The translations under genes and the position numbers were made by a program. Under the pieces are notes generated by a model that had not been told where the DNA came from, searched no databases, and worked only from the letters and a program-made list of their open reading frames with translations. Below, piece after piece: positions 36,806 to 48,830 of a stretch of 64,000 nucleotides of DNA. Every line of letters begins with the position of its first letter. Positions within the stretch are counted from its first letter, which is position 1. This DNA is from Caprimulgus europaeus (taxonomy: Eukaryota > Chordata > Aves > Caprimulgiformes > Caprimulgidae), in assembly GCA_907165065.1 (NCBI GenBank), contig OU015539.1:17328816-17392815 (forward strand), given 5' to 3'.

Positions 36806-36857
36806 TGGCTAACATCTCAATTTATTAGGTTGGCTAACACCTCATAATTTATTAGGT
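36806..36857 (+). repeat. 25/27-bp tandem duplication
   Basis: TGGCTAACATCTC followed by AATTTATTAGGT is repeated at once as TGGCTAACACCTC, AT, AATTTATTAGGT. One substitution and a two-base insertion separate the copies, so the duplication is fairly recent. Confidence 0.88.
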
Positions 36858-38499
36858 AGAGACTAGAATACCTGACTTCCCAAACAAGTGGAGCCTTTGC
36901 TTATCACCCTAAGTTAAAGAAACTGCAACGTAAGCTTATGACCAGCCTTACTGAAATATAAATTCCATCAAGTAGAGAAGTATAAAAGGACCTGAAGTTC
37001 CACTTGCTGTATCTTCAGGTCTCAACTTGCATTCTAAGTTTTAAGATGCAGATTGGAAATTAAGAGAAATGTAATTAAAGTTAGTAGGACTAGAAACATT
37101 CACATTTTTTTCCTCCAGACAAGAATATTTTTTTTCAAAATTCACAGTATTTCTGTTTCCAGATCTCCAAATAAATTGCATTGTGCCAATGTAACGAGAT
37201 CCAAAAACCATAACTGACCCACTATGTTTTATTATCTTAGACTACGAAAAGTGCAGGAAGCAAAGCAGCAGAGCAATTTTTTAAACTGTTTTTTCCAACA
37301 ACATCCTAATGATATTGCTGGAAATGGAAACTATATTAATGGGTATGATAGTAATGCAGACAGTCATTCTAAAATCTAAGTAAGTTTTAATATAATAACT
37401 ACAATAAATAGATTTTAATATAAGAACTTCCATTCAAACAACAAAAGTTCCACCCAAAATGTAAAGAAACAAAGATGAGTGTAGTGATGTGCAACTGTCA
37501 GTTTTCTCACCTGCTTCCCTCCCCAGGACTGTCTGCCCTTTCCAGAGAGATGCTGAAGGAGCACGTGGAACAGTCAGGTCTGTAATTACATGCCTTACCA
37601 GAGGCAGCCAGCACTGGAATATCCTGAGAAGACACACAGTGATCTGGGAGATGCAGAAACCAGGCACTGAATACAGTCTTGACCCGTTCTATAAAGACAG
37701 TATCACCTTCAAAACCAGTTCTGCTTGTCTGATTGTGCGGAGGTGAACAGCCTCACTGAGTTCCTCGGCGCTTCGGAAAGGTGCACGGCCAGTGCTCTGC
37801 TGAGTGCTCAGAGGAGGGCACAGCACCCCAGAGACCTGATCCTGACCTCACCACACACCGTGCAGCACAAGCCACCTCTCTGAAGTGACTGCACACAAGC
37901 CTCAGCCCCTGGGAATTAAGCAGCAATGGTCCCATTCAGTTTGGGTACATCAGATGCCACTGAACCGAAGGAAAAAACGTAAGGGAGAGCAGAAGCAGAC
38001 TTGATAAATACAAGCTCTCGGTGAATGAGGCAGCAGACAAACTGCAAACGAGCTTCTGAGGTTTCTCCCTCATTAGCCAAAGCAAAAATGAGAAAGATAA
38101 ATTATTCATGACTGTAAAGCCAAAATTAAAAGAGAAAGGTGAGAACCTGAAGGTCAGCCCTCCCTCAGAATCATTCAGTGTCTTCTGCTGGTGAGTTAGA
38201 AGGTAAGCATTTCGTCATACATTTTAAGACCTGATTTGTGCTTCAGGACTTTTTTTGAACATGTGCTTAAGTTCTGTTGATGGGGAAACTTATTTAATCA
38301 CCTGCTAAAGCACTCTTCTAAATTGAGACCTAAATCAGCACCTATGAAAGCTTCGTTCAAATCAATGGCAATCTTTTTATAGAGCTTACCAAGAGCTCTA
38401 TCAGTCACTAAGTCAAAGGAGGCTGAACCAAGAAGTGGAAAAATCCAAGCTGCTTCTCCTGGAAGAATAAGCTCCAAAATGCCTGTACTTAGTAATAAC

Positions 38500-39160
38500 T
38501 TTCTTTCATCCTTTAATATTAAATGACAGCACTAATAATATGCAATATCAAGTTATTAAGCATCTAGTCCCGAGCCATCCAATTAGTCTGCTGCAATGTA
38601 ATTAAAACAAAAACAACATTAACTCAAAAGTGAAATTCACCGCCGTTGAGATGAGCAAAGCCAAAGAATAAAAGTTCATTAGAACTAGATAAAATTCACA
38701 TCCAGATTGGTCTAAACTCTGGGTAATTAGCTTGAAACAGCTTGGCATTATCCAAGGAGGATATGGATAATTGGGTTCAACATCCCTGAAGATCTGCTGT
38801 GTTTCTTGTGACAATAAACCATTTGTGCTTTGAAGCTGCTTCCCCGTTTCCTGAACCAGCCTCATCTGACAAGGGCTATTGACCTGATAATTTACTTGTC
38901 AAAACTCGTTAGTCAAGGCAGGACAAAACCAACAAGGCATGTGGGTAATCCGAGAGATTAATTTGTCATAATGACTTTCAGGGATCCCAACCACTGCAGT
39001 GGAGATCAAACACATCTCCGGCACAGTCTGGTCTAAGCTAGGGATCACACCCTGGGGGTAACGCAGCAGCCCAAGAATTATTGGTTCATTTCATGCGAGG
39101 TGGCTAGAGAGAGATCAAACCAGGTGTGAATTACACACCCAGCAAAGCACCTGATCCTTC
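38500..39160. promoter_or_regulatory. Possible conserved noncoding element (enhancer-like)
   Basis: The most enhancer-like stretch of the window. It has TAATTA cores at 38599-38604 and 38724-38729, further ATTA cores (CCAATTAGTC near 38580, GGATAATTGGG near 38764, AGAGATTAATTTG near 38954), an interrupted palindrome GTCATAATGAC at 38965-38975, and AAGAATTATTGG near 39075. No repeat interrupts these 660 bases and no frame of note runs through them. Homeodomain and TALE-type factors recognise such cores. Function and target gene are inference only. Confidence 0.33.
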
Positions 39161-41937
39161 ACTCCTCCACTGAAAACACTCCTGGATGCTGAAGTCCAGG
39201 GTCAAGTAAGGGCTTCCTTGAATTTATTGTCTCCTGACTCCAACCACCACCGTGCCTGAGAAAGGTTAAACTGATCACCGAAGCCTGACTAGGGGAATTT
39301 GTTATTCTGCTACTGTGTCATGAAATATGATGCTGCAAAACTGCCACAACGTCCCCCACTGTGTCTCAACTCCTCTCAATTGAGAGAAGAGTTTGCAATT
39401 TATTCCAGAAGAAGGAACGTTTTCTCCTCCAAGGTTTGAGAAGGAGCAGCACCTTCCAGGCATCCTCCACGTTACCAGTCATGCAGCTGACCCCACATAA
39501 TAACAACAGAGCCCTGACAACTTCCCCTTACACCCACAATGGTACCTGGGCAACCCCACCACCTCCCACGGTTTCTTCTGATTTATGGTTGACTGAGGTT
39601 GAGTCAGCTCACTATATTTCTTAAAACAGTGTGTGTTAGAAACAGAAAAGGAATAAAATCCAGCTCAGTTTAATTCTGTTAATTTTATGCATACAAAACC
39701 CAGGAATCAAACTCCTAAAACTGTGAAGCTGGATTAAAATGCAGGTTGCATTTTTTTGGTTAAGTCTGGGAGTTTGAATCTTCCAGAACAGTTGAGTGAC
39801 TCTGGGAAGTGTGACCTTTGAGTGACACTTTTTCCTCTGGAAAAGTGAAGTTACAAATGTGCTCATAGAAAAATGAAAACTAATATTCTGAAGTATTAAA
39901 ATGAATATAAAAAATGGGATTTTAGGAAAAATAGCAAATATTGTAACACAATAAAATTTCCCACGAGGACAATGCTGTCAGTTTGCCATATTGATCTTGT
40001 AAGAATTACAGGAGTAAAAAGAAAAGAAAGTCTCTTTGTACTCAGCACCTCACATTCCGATGCCACAAACAACAGAGTCCATAAAGTACAGCAGTGCAAC
40101 TTCTACACAGCTATTTTCCAGAACAAAACCACAATTACAAAACCCTGTATGAGCTGGAGAACACATTTGGTTTTATCAGCTGTGCCATCTTCTCCAGCAC
40201 TACCCTTGGCAGCAGAGAAGGGAAGGGACTCCAGAACTGGAAATCACCTGGGCTTTCAGTTCATGGGGTTGCAGAAGAGTCAGTTTTTAGCATGCAGAAT
40301 TCAGTCCTGCTCCACATGAGAACTCCCTCAAGCAGATTCTCTTCCACCAGCCCTCTCTGCATCTCAAAGTCTGACATTCACACAGAAAAGGCACCAGGGG
40401 AAACAAAAAATAGCAACTCAAATATGCAAAGCCTTCCACATCCTACTGATGAGCAGATATCACCAGCTACAGCAATAACAATGTTTTCTTTCCTGCATGC
40501 ACATGGGAGAAGGAAGCAAAATTTACTTCTAAATGCAAATCTCAGAGATAAAAAAAACCCCAAACTTGCAGAAGAGTAAGGGCAGTAGGGAAATCCTAGA
40601 AACAAAATAAAGAGAAAGCATATATAGAAATCAGAGATAACAGCTCAAGGGTTTTTGCTTGTTTGTTTTTGCTGTTGGATTTAGTTGAACAGTCTTCCTT
40701 TTTTTCTATTCACATGGTTCATTTCCCCCCTCCCCTAAGCCAGCAAGAAACCTGGCCCCTAAAGGTTGTTTTTCAGTATTGATAAGGTTCATCATCAGTT
40801 TTTCATTCTCTCAGTTGTGGTTGTGGGTTTCTAGTCTCCACCTTACTGGGAATATTGACCATGCTGCATAGGATCACACATAAAACCAACAGCAGATCCT
40901 TCTCCAGGATAACACAGGCTGGCTGCCAGGTCAGCCAACAAGTCGCATGCTAACAAAGTCGCTGTACCTGTGACCAAAAGAACCTGTAACTCCACAAGCT
41001 AAAGATCTTGTTAATCAGGATCAACAGGTGACACAATTGAACAGGTTTGCAAACAGATCTATTTTAAGTTGTGTGTAAAGGAAGGTCGTTTTATGCTGAG
41101 ATGTAAAGGAGAGTTGGAGACTTCAGGATCTGCCCAACATTCTCCAAGGGAAGGGGAAAGTGAGTCGTTGAAGTGGCTAAATGGGAACAATTTTAAAAGT
41201 GAGTGAGAACATGAGCTCAGGCACCCTCTGTGCTGTGGGCCAGGGAGGAGCTGGAAATGCAGGGCTCCTAGAAGGCCTCCCACCACGATGCCTAAGGCAC
41301 TGCACAGCTAATTTACAGCCACACAAGCTCAAAGCCAGACTACCTGGGTGCAATTCTTCAAGGTGGGATATACAGGAGATCAGATCAGATCATCTACTGA
41401 TCATTTTTCACTTTGGTAGATATGAAGCCATCAACAATTACTTCAAAGGAACTCCAAGCAGTGTGACACCCATGGAAAAGATAAGGCATCAGAAGCTGAG
41501 TTCTTGGCCCATAATCATGAAGAAGGGTTCTCCTAGAGTGACAATAATCTGCTTCTGCTGGTTCTGTCTCATTGGTGTAAGCTGCAAGAGCTTTCCTCCC
41601 CTCTTTTAACCACATATGTGATTCTGTAGAATGGATGGGAAAAGAATTTATTGATTGTAAAAATCATCCAAGCCCTTTTCTCAACACTTCCATCCAATTA
41701 AATGGCGATGGAAGAAAAAGACCATTTTGCAGCGATGAATTAGTGCAGATATTGTGGATATTGTGACATTTCCCACTGCCTTGTAGCCAGCTTGTTACTA
41801 CTTGTTTACAACAGGGAATGGTGACAGCAAGAAAAGTCATTCTGTTCTCATTAGATTTTCAGATTTCTCAGATTGAGCTTTCCCATTGCATCATTCTTTT
41901 TGTACTCATGTATTTACTGACCAGAAATGAACATGTT

Positions 41938-42115
41938 TGAGAGTGGGCAACCACTGGAAGAGACCCACAGAGAGCCTGAGGAGTCTCCATCCTTGCAGAT
42001 ACTCAAAACTCAACTGGCCAAGCACATGGACAACCTGATCTAGTGACTGAGACCACTTCTTCCTCAAGCAGTCAGCTTCCAAGTGGCAATGCAACTACTC
42101 TGGCAGGGGAACGCA
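41938..42115 (+). mobile_element. Worn CR1 LINE fragment
   Basis: A degraded 3' untranslated segment in plus direction. GAGTCTCCATCCTTGCAGAT followed by ACTCAAAACTCAACTGGCCA and GACAACCTGATCTAGTGACT matches the CR1 consensus (GGAGTCTCCATCCTTGGAGA, ACTCAAAACCCAACTGGACA, GGGCAACCTGCTCTAG). The left part, CAACCACTGGAAGAGACCCA, corresponds to the worn GGAACAGGCTGCCCAGAG region. Neither end is well preserved. It is older than the subfamilies at 20-36 kb. Confidence 0.75.
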
Positions 42116-44867
42116 GCTGTCTCTTGGGTTGATGGAGGTGTGGAGGTTGCCTCCATTCTTTAAGCTGGCTTCTACTGGAGTCATTCAATGCCTCACACAG
42201 AATTCAGTTGGACCCAGTTCCCTGAATAGGAGAGGCCACGAAATCTGCTGGCACTGAACATAACAAAACCATTTCCAAAAACTGGTGGACAAATCAAAAT
42301 CCAAAAATCTGAAGATCTTTCAGGCATAAAACAAAAGGAAGCCCAACATGTGAAATACAAGAACTTTTATATAATGCCTGAATTATGACTCTAAACTTCA
42401 AACTTTTTATATATACTTTTTGTCTGACAAAGCAAAAAATGTAGGATTCTGAACCTTTTATGTGTGCAAAAAACCTTATGCTGAATATTATAAACTGAAA
42501 ATGTGAATGCAGAAACCATAAAGAACAGGTGGAAAGTTCTCTTAGCTCCTTTCACATTCCTTCTGAACAACACTAAAGAATGTGGAGGAAGAGTTTACCT
42601 GAGGCAAAGCTGCAACACAGCTTCTGGTGTTATTAAAAAGTATTTATACTTTTAGTAGGGGAACACCACCTTCCAGACATTTTTCAGTTGCTGAAAATTC
42701 ATCAGAACTCAGGATAAATGCAAATGTCAACGTGATGTTTTCAGCATGGCAGCCAAGTACCTCTCTGGAGTTTGTGGAGACCGAGACTTGTTCTCAGACT
42801 GGGACGGCACTAAAATGCAAGTAACGAGCTGGGAGTTATTTTAAGTTACCAGATGTATAGAAAGTAGGTCACAGTGTTCCAGAGCGGAAAGGGATCTGCA
42901 ATTATTTTTGCCTCTTCCTGGAAAGGCAAGACCCAGTGCCCTCAAGTCAAAGTCAGAAACAAAGACTCAATTCAGAACTAATTCTTATATGTAGATAGCA
43001 AGGTACACATCTCAGATTTGTTTATTCTTCTCTGAGGCTCGACTACTGCTTTCATGTTGAACTTTACTGTTGAACTCACTTTGCACAAGCTATTTAATTC
43101 ACCCTGAACGACTTCTCAGCCGCTGCAGAATTGTTAAGTACACTTTACCTCCTCCTCACCCAGCTTTGTGTTTCTGCAGTGGCATCAACAACACTTCCAC
43201 AGATGAAAAGATGGGGTTTTTTCCCTCACCACTAACATATCCTTTCTATAACTCATTCATTTACTACTAAAGAGTTCCTTTCCCTCTTCTTTCGTATCAC
43301 TGTCCATGTTATCACACTTGTTTTCCTCCACTATATTCTGCCAGATTCTTAACCACGCTGCCCAGTTGCCACCGTGCACTTTCTCACCCTCCCACTCCTC
43401 TCACCTAACTTTACAAACAGCATCTGAACCCCCAACGGTACCAGAGGATCCAGAACCAGATTTGACAGGTCTTATTTGAAAGGCAGGTAAAGAAGCTGTC
43501 ACCTCTTTGTTACAGGACACAATTCATTCAGCAAAACCAGCTTGTGTTTTCTGCTGCCATACCATGCTGTAGGCATGTCCGTGTCCTGTGCACCATTTCT
43601 GAAACTGCTTCATCCAAGCAGCAGTGCAACTTTATTTATTAGACATATTCACCTGACTTCTACCATGATTAATTTCGTTCTCCTTCCTATCCCTGTTCAG
43701 CTTTCCCAGTTTCTTTAAAATGTTTCTCTTCCTTACTATTCAGGGGACCTCAACTTCTATCTTCCTTATAATTTCATCCAGATAGTTAACAGAATTTCCA
43801 AACAATACTCTACCAGATATTAAATAACACAAGTTACTTATTAAGAAAACAGGAAAACTTCATGGAAGACAACAGATCTAAGTAGTACTGAGCTGCTTCT
43901 TACTGGCACTTACTTAATTTCTCTCAACAATTTTTAACCCAACTAATAACACAGCAAATTGTCTTGTCTGAAGTACGCTGCCAGCTCTTTCACTGTAACA
44001 CAGATACGTTTACCTGGGGTTTTTTCCCCCTCCATGCCACCCAACATGTAGCACAGAGTTAAAAAGACCTGAAAGGAATGTGTGATTTTTCCTCACTGAA
44101 ATGAACCCCGCTGTGGCAGCCTAACCAAGCTGAGAACATGGGCCTATTTATTTGTGTGAGATACACTTTTCCACACAGGACATTAGGAGTCTAACCAACT
44201 GCCAACGACAGGTTTTGCTTGGCTGAAGTTGCTGGTCACAAGCACCATTAAATACTTGAGCACAATCACACTGCAGCAAGGCAAGGCCTTTGTTAACTCT
44301 GTCCTTGAACCACACAGTTTCTTCAAAGTTTCAAGAAGCACCAACAACCCAGGAAACTTTAGAGGCTGAATCATGTTTACCATGGCCAGGAGAAATTGCC
44401 ATTAGCACTAATAACTCCGTACTTTTAAAAGCCCAGAAGAAACTCAGCCCCGTGGTACAGAAACCAAACCTGGAAGCAGGCAGGAGGGAGACTTAAAAAA
44501 TACAAAAAAAACAGATTTAATGAAAAAAGCCAGCTGATGGCACGAGATGGAAGCAGGGCACACTGTCAGATGAACTGAAGGAGTCTCGTTCACTACAGTC
44601 TATTTTCATGGGAGAGGTTTTTAACAATGTCTCACCCAGAGGCAGCAACAACCCTGGTCTGTGTCCAGGGCACCGAGGGGAAATGCCAGGAGAGAAGCAC
44701 ACACCTTCACCCTGCTACCAACCGCGTCCGTGACCCACCCTGAACAGCTCACTGCTCCAGGATGAAGCTGAGCACGACTCCAGTGGTGCTGCCCCCCACT
44801 TCACTGCAGTTCTCTAGATAGGGGACTGGCCAGGAGTCAGGGTTTACACAGACCTGCAGAAGTGTTG
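42116..44867. other. Unique sequence, no gene seen
   Basis: No gene or repeat recognised. The sequence is mixed in composition, with scattered pyrimidine-rich stretches around 43.3-43.8 kb. Short frames only. Confidence 0.5.
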
Positions 44868-45700
44868 GTGGGAACTCTGCAGGTCTCTAGCCCAATGCTG
44901 TTCTCCAAGAAGGACTACCATCAACACTTGATCAGCTCAGCCATGGTTTGGTCTGTCTTAGCCTTGAAGATGTCTAAGGATGGAGATACATCATCTCCAG
45001 GTGCCTTTGTACAGAGCTACAGTACCAAACAAATGAAAAAGCTCTTTAGCTGGAAGCACCCAAGCTGCAACTTCTGGTCACAGCACCCTTGCCACACTAC
45101 CTGCAATTACTGGGAAGGGTTTGGCTCTGTCATTTTTGTCACTCTCTTCAGGTACTTGTAGGTTGTTATTAGATGTCCCCTTTGCCTCCCCTCACCAGTG
45201 TGCACAAACCCACTTCTCTCAAACTCCCACAATTCATGTGCTCAGCCCCTAGACATCTCAGCAGGTCTTTGCAGGGTCTCCTCCAGTTTCTTGACATCTC
45301 TCAGGAAGTCAGAGACCCAAAACTAGACCCAGCATACCAGGAAAAGCCCCATCAGTCTCAAACAGAGAGGGATAATCATTTCCTTCAGCCTGCCAGCCAC
45401 AGTCCTCTGAACGTAGCCCAGCAGGTAGTTCCCCTTATTCACACACAGAGTGTGCTGTTGGTCAATGTTCATCCCTCCTAACTTGCCAGGCCCTCACAGC
45501 AGGATTGCTGCTCAGCCACTTGGCTCTCAACCTGTACAGACACACAGGGTTACTCTGCTGCAAGAGCAGAATTCTGCACTTCCCGTTAAGAGGTCTGCCT
45601 TGGACCATCTTCAGGCTTCTCCAGATGCCTCTGGGCTGAAGCTCTTTGCTCTGGCATCCACCAACAGAAGCACAGTTTTCATCTCTCAGGCTTTGCAACC
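44868..45700 (-). mobile_element. Ancient CR1 LINE, ORF2 C-terminus and 3' end
   Basis: A long, heavily diverged CR1 in minus direction. From the left it shows, in order, the complement of the 3' tip (GCAGGTCTCTAGCCCAATGC), the 3' untranslated region (CTTGAAGATGTCTAAGGATG), the boundary region (GTTATTAGATGTCCCCTTTG) and, inside ORF2, TTTCTTGACATCTCTCAGGA, CCAAAACTAGACCCAGCATA, GGGATAATCATTTCCTTCAG and ACCTGTACAGACACACAGGG. The order follows the CR1 consensus throughout, to about CAGTTTTCATCTCTCAGGCT near 45671. Many substitutions and small gaps are spread over 830 bases, so this is one of the oldest copies here. The right end is uncertain. Confidence 0.85.
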
Positions 45701-47770
45701 AGATTTGGTCACAGCTATAGCTCTTCCTTTTCAAAAGTGGTTCCATACTTCAAAGAAAATAACAGAGCTCCAGCAGCATAACTGCCCTTCCCACACAGGG
45801 AAGGTGTTAAGTGCCTCAAGCATCCTTCTCAGGAGCAAATGTTTGAAGGGGAAGTTCTTTTCCCAGGGGATAGCAATATTGCTGCTGTGTAAAAGGCAGA
45901 AAAACATTCCCATACATCTAGCTGAAGATTCAGTATTCCATTAAGATGACACATGCTCCAAAGCAGGAAAAGCCACACACAGCAGCTGGTATCTGAAATG
46001 TGGTTTGGGGTGCCTCTGAAGCGTTAAAGAACCTCTCCCAGAAGATACTGTGCTTCTGCTGATAAGCTCTAGCTTTCCTTTCCAAAAAATGCCTGTTAGA
46101 TTCTTGCAGCTTTCCACAAGTGCAGGGTATCTTGCCCTGTGCAAAACCAACCTCCTCCTGGAACCACTCAAACTACATTCTGTGCAAATAATTTTAGCAT
46201 TACCTGATGTTTTAGAAACTGAAAGAACATTACTGTCAAAGCCTTTGCATTTGAGGATCCTCACTCATATCTCAAGAACTTGCCTTACTGACCGGGGAAA
46301 GTAAAAGGCAGAAAATCTCCTTGGGATTTTCTTCTGAGTCATCAACAAAACTAACAAGTGCTGATTCCACCTCAGTTCACAGGACATACTTTTCTCACCA
46401 TGGTCTGCAAAGACATGGAGCTTGCCCACCATCCTGAATCAGGCAGCGAAGCCCAAGGGGCAGGCAGTGGGTAACTGTTTGAACCCACTAACTGACCACA
46501 GCAGGATTATTCGGTTAAACCACAATGATTTCCAGAGCCCGAAGGAACACAGATGGTGCAAGTACAGTTCCTGTCCAACATCATTCCTCTGTAATAGGCA
46601 TTTTAAATTGGAGCTATGGAAAGGGAAGAGCTTTTAGCTCTTTACTCCCAATGAATAACTCAATTGGACTTGGAATAGAGATTCTTAGGGCTGATTCAAC
46701 CTGAGCTGTGCCTGTACCTGTAACATGACTGCACTGCCAAACACTGTTCATTGTCAGGTTAGAGCTAACACAAGGCAGACTTCATTGCACAATCACCTTA
46801 ACAAAAACCATCTTTCTTTAACAAGAAAGCATCTTTCAGATCCACCCATGGATCCCTCCCAGTTTCCTTCTCCATCTCTACATTAGATGTCAGCAGATGC
46901 TGCCTTTGAGTTCCCCCCCTCCTTCTTGAATTCTTTGCAGATGGAGGGTCCCTCTCTGTTTTCAGCTTCCACCACCAGGTTTGGGTAGTTAACATACCAA
47001 CTGCTGAGCAGTATCTGGTGTGTGAAATGAACTACTGCTTCAGGTGATATTTCTAGCTGACAAGACTCTACATCCAAAAAAATTAGTTCTTTGCTTTGGT
47101 GACCCTGAGGACAGGTTCAGCAAAAGCTCTGGAGAGCAGAGGCTCACAGGCAACACGCTACCGCTTTTCCCTAAACTCCTCTATTTGCCCACTGCCCTTT
47201 GAATCATATCCAAAAAACCACTGAAGGCAAAGGAGATTTGTTGGAGACCCCTGAAGGAGTAGCTTTTTTAAGAACAAAGAGCAGTGAGTGTAGTCCAGCC
47301 ATGAGCTTGTTGGTAGGACAAAGGAAGTTATGCTGACTGACAGTTCAAGGTCATCTCTCTGACTTTAGTTCACCTCCCTTCATCCGAGGCTTGTAAAACC
47401 TGTGCAGACAGATCCTGAGCAATGCACAACAAAATGCAAGTTGGCATTTCAGTCTTGAAAAAGGGCAGTATATCTCTGTGCTACAGAAACAGTGTGGTAT
47501 AATCCCCTCCTCCTTGTTCCCCTCCAAGATTCTTTGAAAAAAATTATGCTAAAGCAGCTACTCCCTGAAAGGAAATCAAGCAATTTCCGGCTGATTTATC
47601 TCTGCCACACACCACTTATCTGGAGTGCATGTTTACCCTTTCTTGAGAGACTGAACAGGATGAAGATATTGAATGGCTCTAAAAAAAAATTCAAGCTAAG
47701 CTGTCAGAGCCAGCCAAAATAGTCATCAGCATCTAAACCAGCATGAAACCACTGCAGCTCCCCAGCCAGG

Positions 47771-47773
<3 letters not shown>

Positions 47774-47802
<29 letters not shown>
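47774..47802 (+). repeat. (CA)n microsatellite
   Basis: About fourteen uninterrupted CA units, the longest pure dinucleotide run in the window and so the most likely to vary between individuals. Confidence 0.95.
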
Positions 47803-47805
<3 letters not shown>

Positions 47806-48019
47806 CATTCAGCTGACCAACTTACACTGCTGGTGCAGGGCCTGAACCACTCCTGCACGTGAGGGAAGGATGAATGGGAACGGAGGGATGACCAACTCCT
47901 GCTGCAGCAGCACCTGAAGGCATTCCAAAGCTCCCCCAGCCCAGCTGGCTGGACAACAGCTCTGCCAGTCCCACCATCCCAACTACTGAGAGAAGAGATT
48001 GGCAGCTGGTTTGTTGGGG

Positions 48020-48045
48020 GTTTTGTTTGTTTGTTTATTTGTTTC
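48020..48045 (+). repeat. (GTTT)n tract
   Basis: GTTT units with one GTTTATTT interruption, followed by GTTTCC. Confidence 0.8.
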
Positions 48046-48319
48046 CTAGGAAAGAATCAGCAGCTTACTTATGTCCATCTCCAGTTGGCAATGTGAGGTC
48101 CATCCCAGCCAGCAGAGTTCTTCCAGTTCCCCGATGTGGCCAGCCCATAGTCAATGTAATGGAATAATCCCCACCCCAGTCTGAGTATGATTTGCCTCTC
48201 ACCTACACCACTGTGGAGTCTGCACCAGTTGCAAAGGCCCCACAATTTGCTTTGAACATTCCTTCTTCCCCTGACAGTGATGCAAAGAGGGTGAAACTCA
48301 GCTTTTCTAACACAGAATG

Positions 48320-48830
48320 CTGCAATGCAAGTTCAAGGCCAAGGTCTGAGCCACCCTGACTCCTCTAGGGCCTCCCCCCGCTCCCTCTGCCCGAGGGGCT
48401 CGCTCTAAACTCAAGCCCCGAGTCTTCAGTCTCTGCCTCAGCTGTAGAGATGTGTGTGCCTCCAGCTCCAGCCCTGCTTGTGCCTCTTGATGTTCCTCGT
48501 TGATCTGGACCCTGCTCTGCCTACTGACTTCCCAGCTTGACCTCAGACCTGCCTCACTCACTGCTATGGACCTGCCTGTGCCACTGCACATGGTCTTGAC
48601 CCTGACTTGCATTCTCAGCTTGACTTTGGACCAGCCTTTTGTTACCACTGACATGTCTAACAACCTGGACTCCCAGCTGGCCCTGACTGCCATCCCCAGC
48701 CTGGCCCTGCTTGCCTCGCTGGGGTCAAGTGGAGACACACCCCGGACAGCCAGACACCCACCCTGCCCACCGTGTGACTGCACCCAAGTGCCAGACCCAC
48801 ATCTCTGAAGGCCTTCATTGCACCCCAACA
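48320..48830. repeat. Unidentified degenerate CTGAC/GACCTG-rich stretch
   Basis: Across about 500 bases short related words recur without strict period: TTGACCTCAGACCTGCC, CTATGGACCTGCCTGTGCC, TCTTGACCCTGACTTGC, GCTTGACTTTGGACCAGCC, AACCTGGACTCCCAGCTGG. Both strands stay open for long (174 codons on the minus strand, 48831-48307, and 102 on the plus), a by-product of the composition. Similar word-rich, degenerate tandem stretches are known from parts of old retroposed elements in reptiles and birds, but I cannot assign a family and see no other element parts around it. Confidence 0.35.

Larger units (their letters stand above)
36120..41937. other. Unique sequence with tandem duplication and possible regulatory block
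   Basis: No gene recognised in 5.8 kb. It contains an (ATTT)n tract at 36446-36463, a 25/27-bp tandem duplication at 36806-36857, the motif-rich block at 38500-39160, and a 14-base palindrome CTCTCAATTGAGAG at 39373-39386. Frames of up to 161 codons near 40.1-40.6 kb have no recognisable domain. Confidence 0.5.

Noticed and set aside
40094-40579. Plus-strand frame of 161 codons
   Set aside because: No domain, and an overlapping frame of similar length in another register suggests composition rather than coding.
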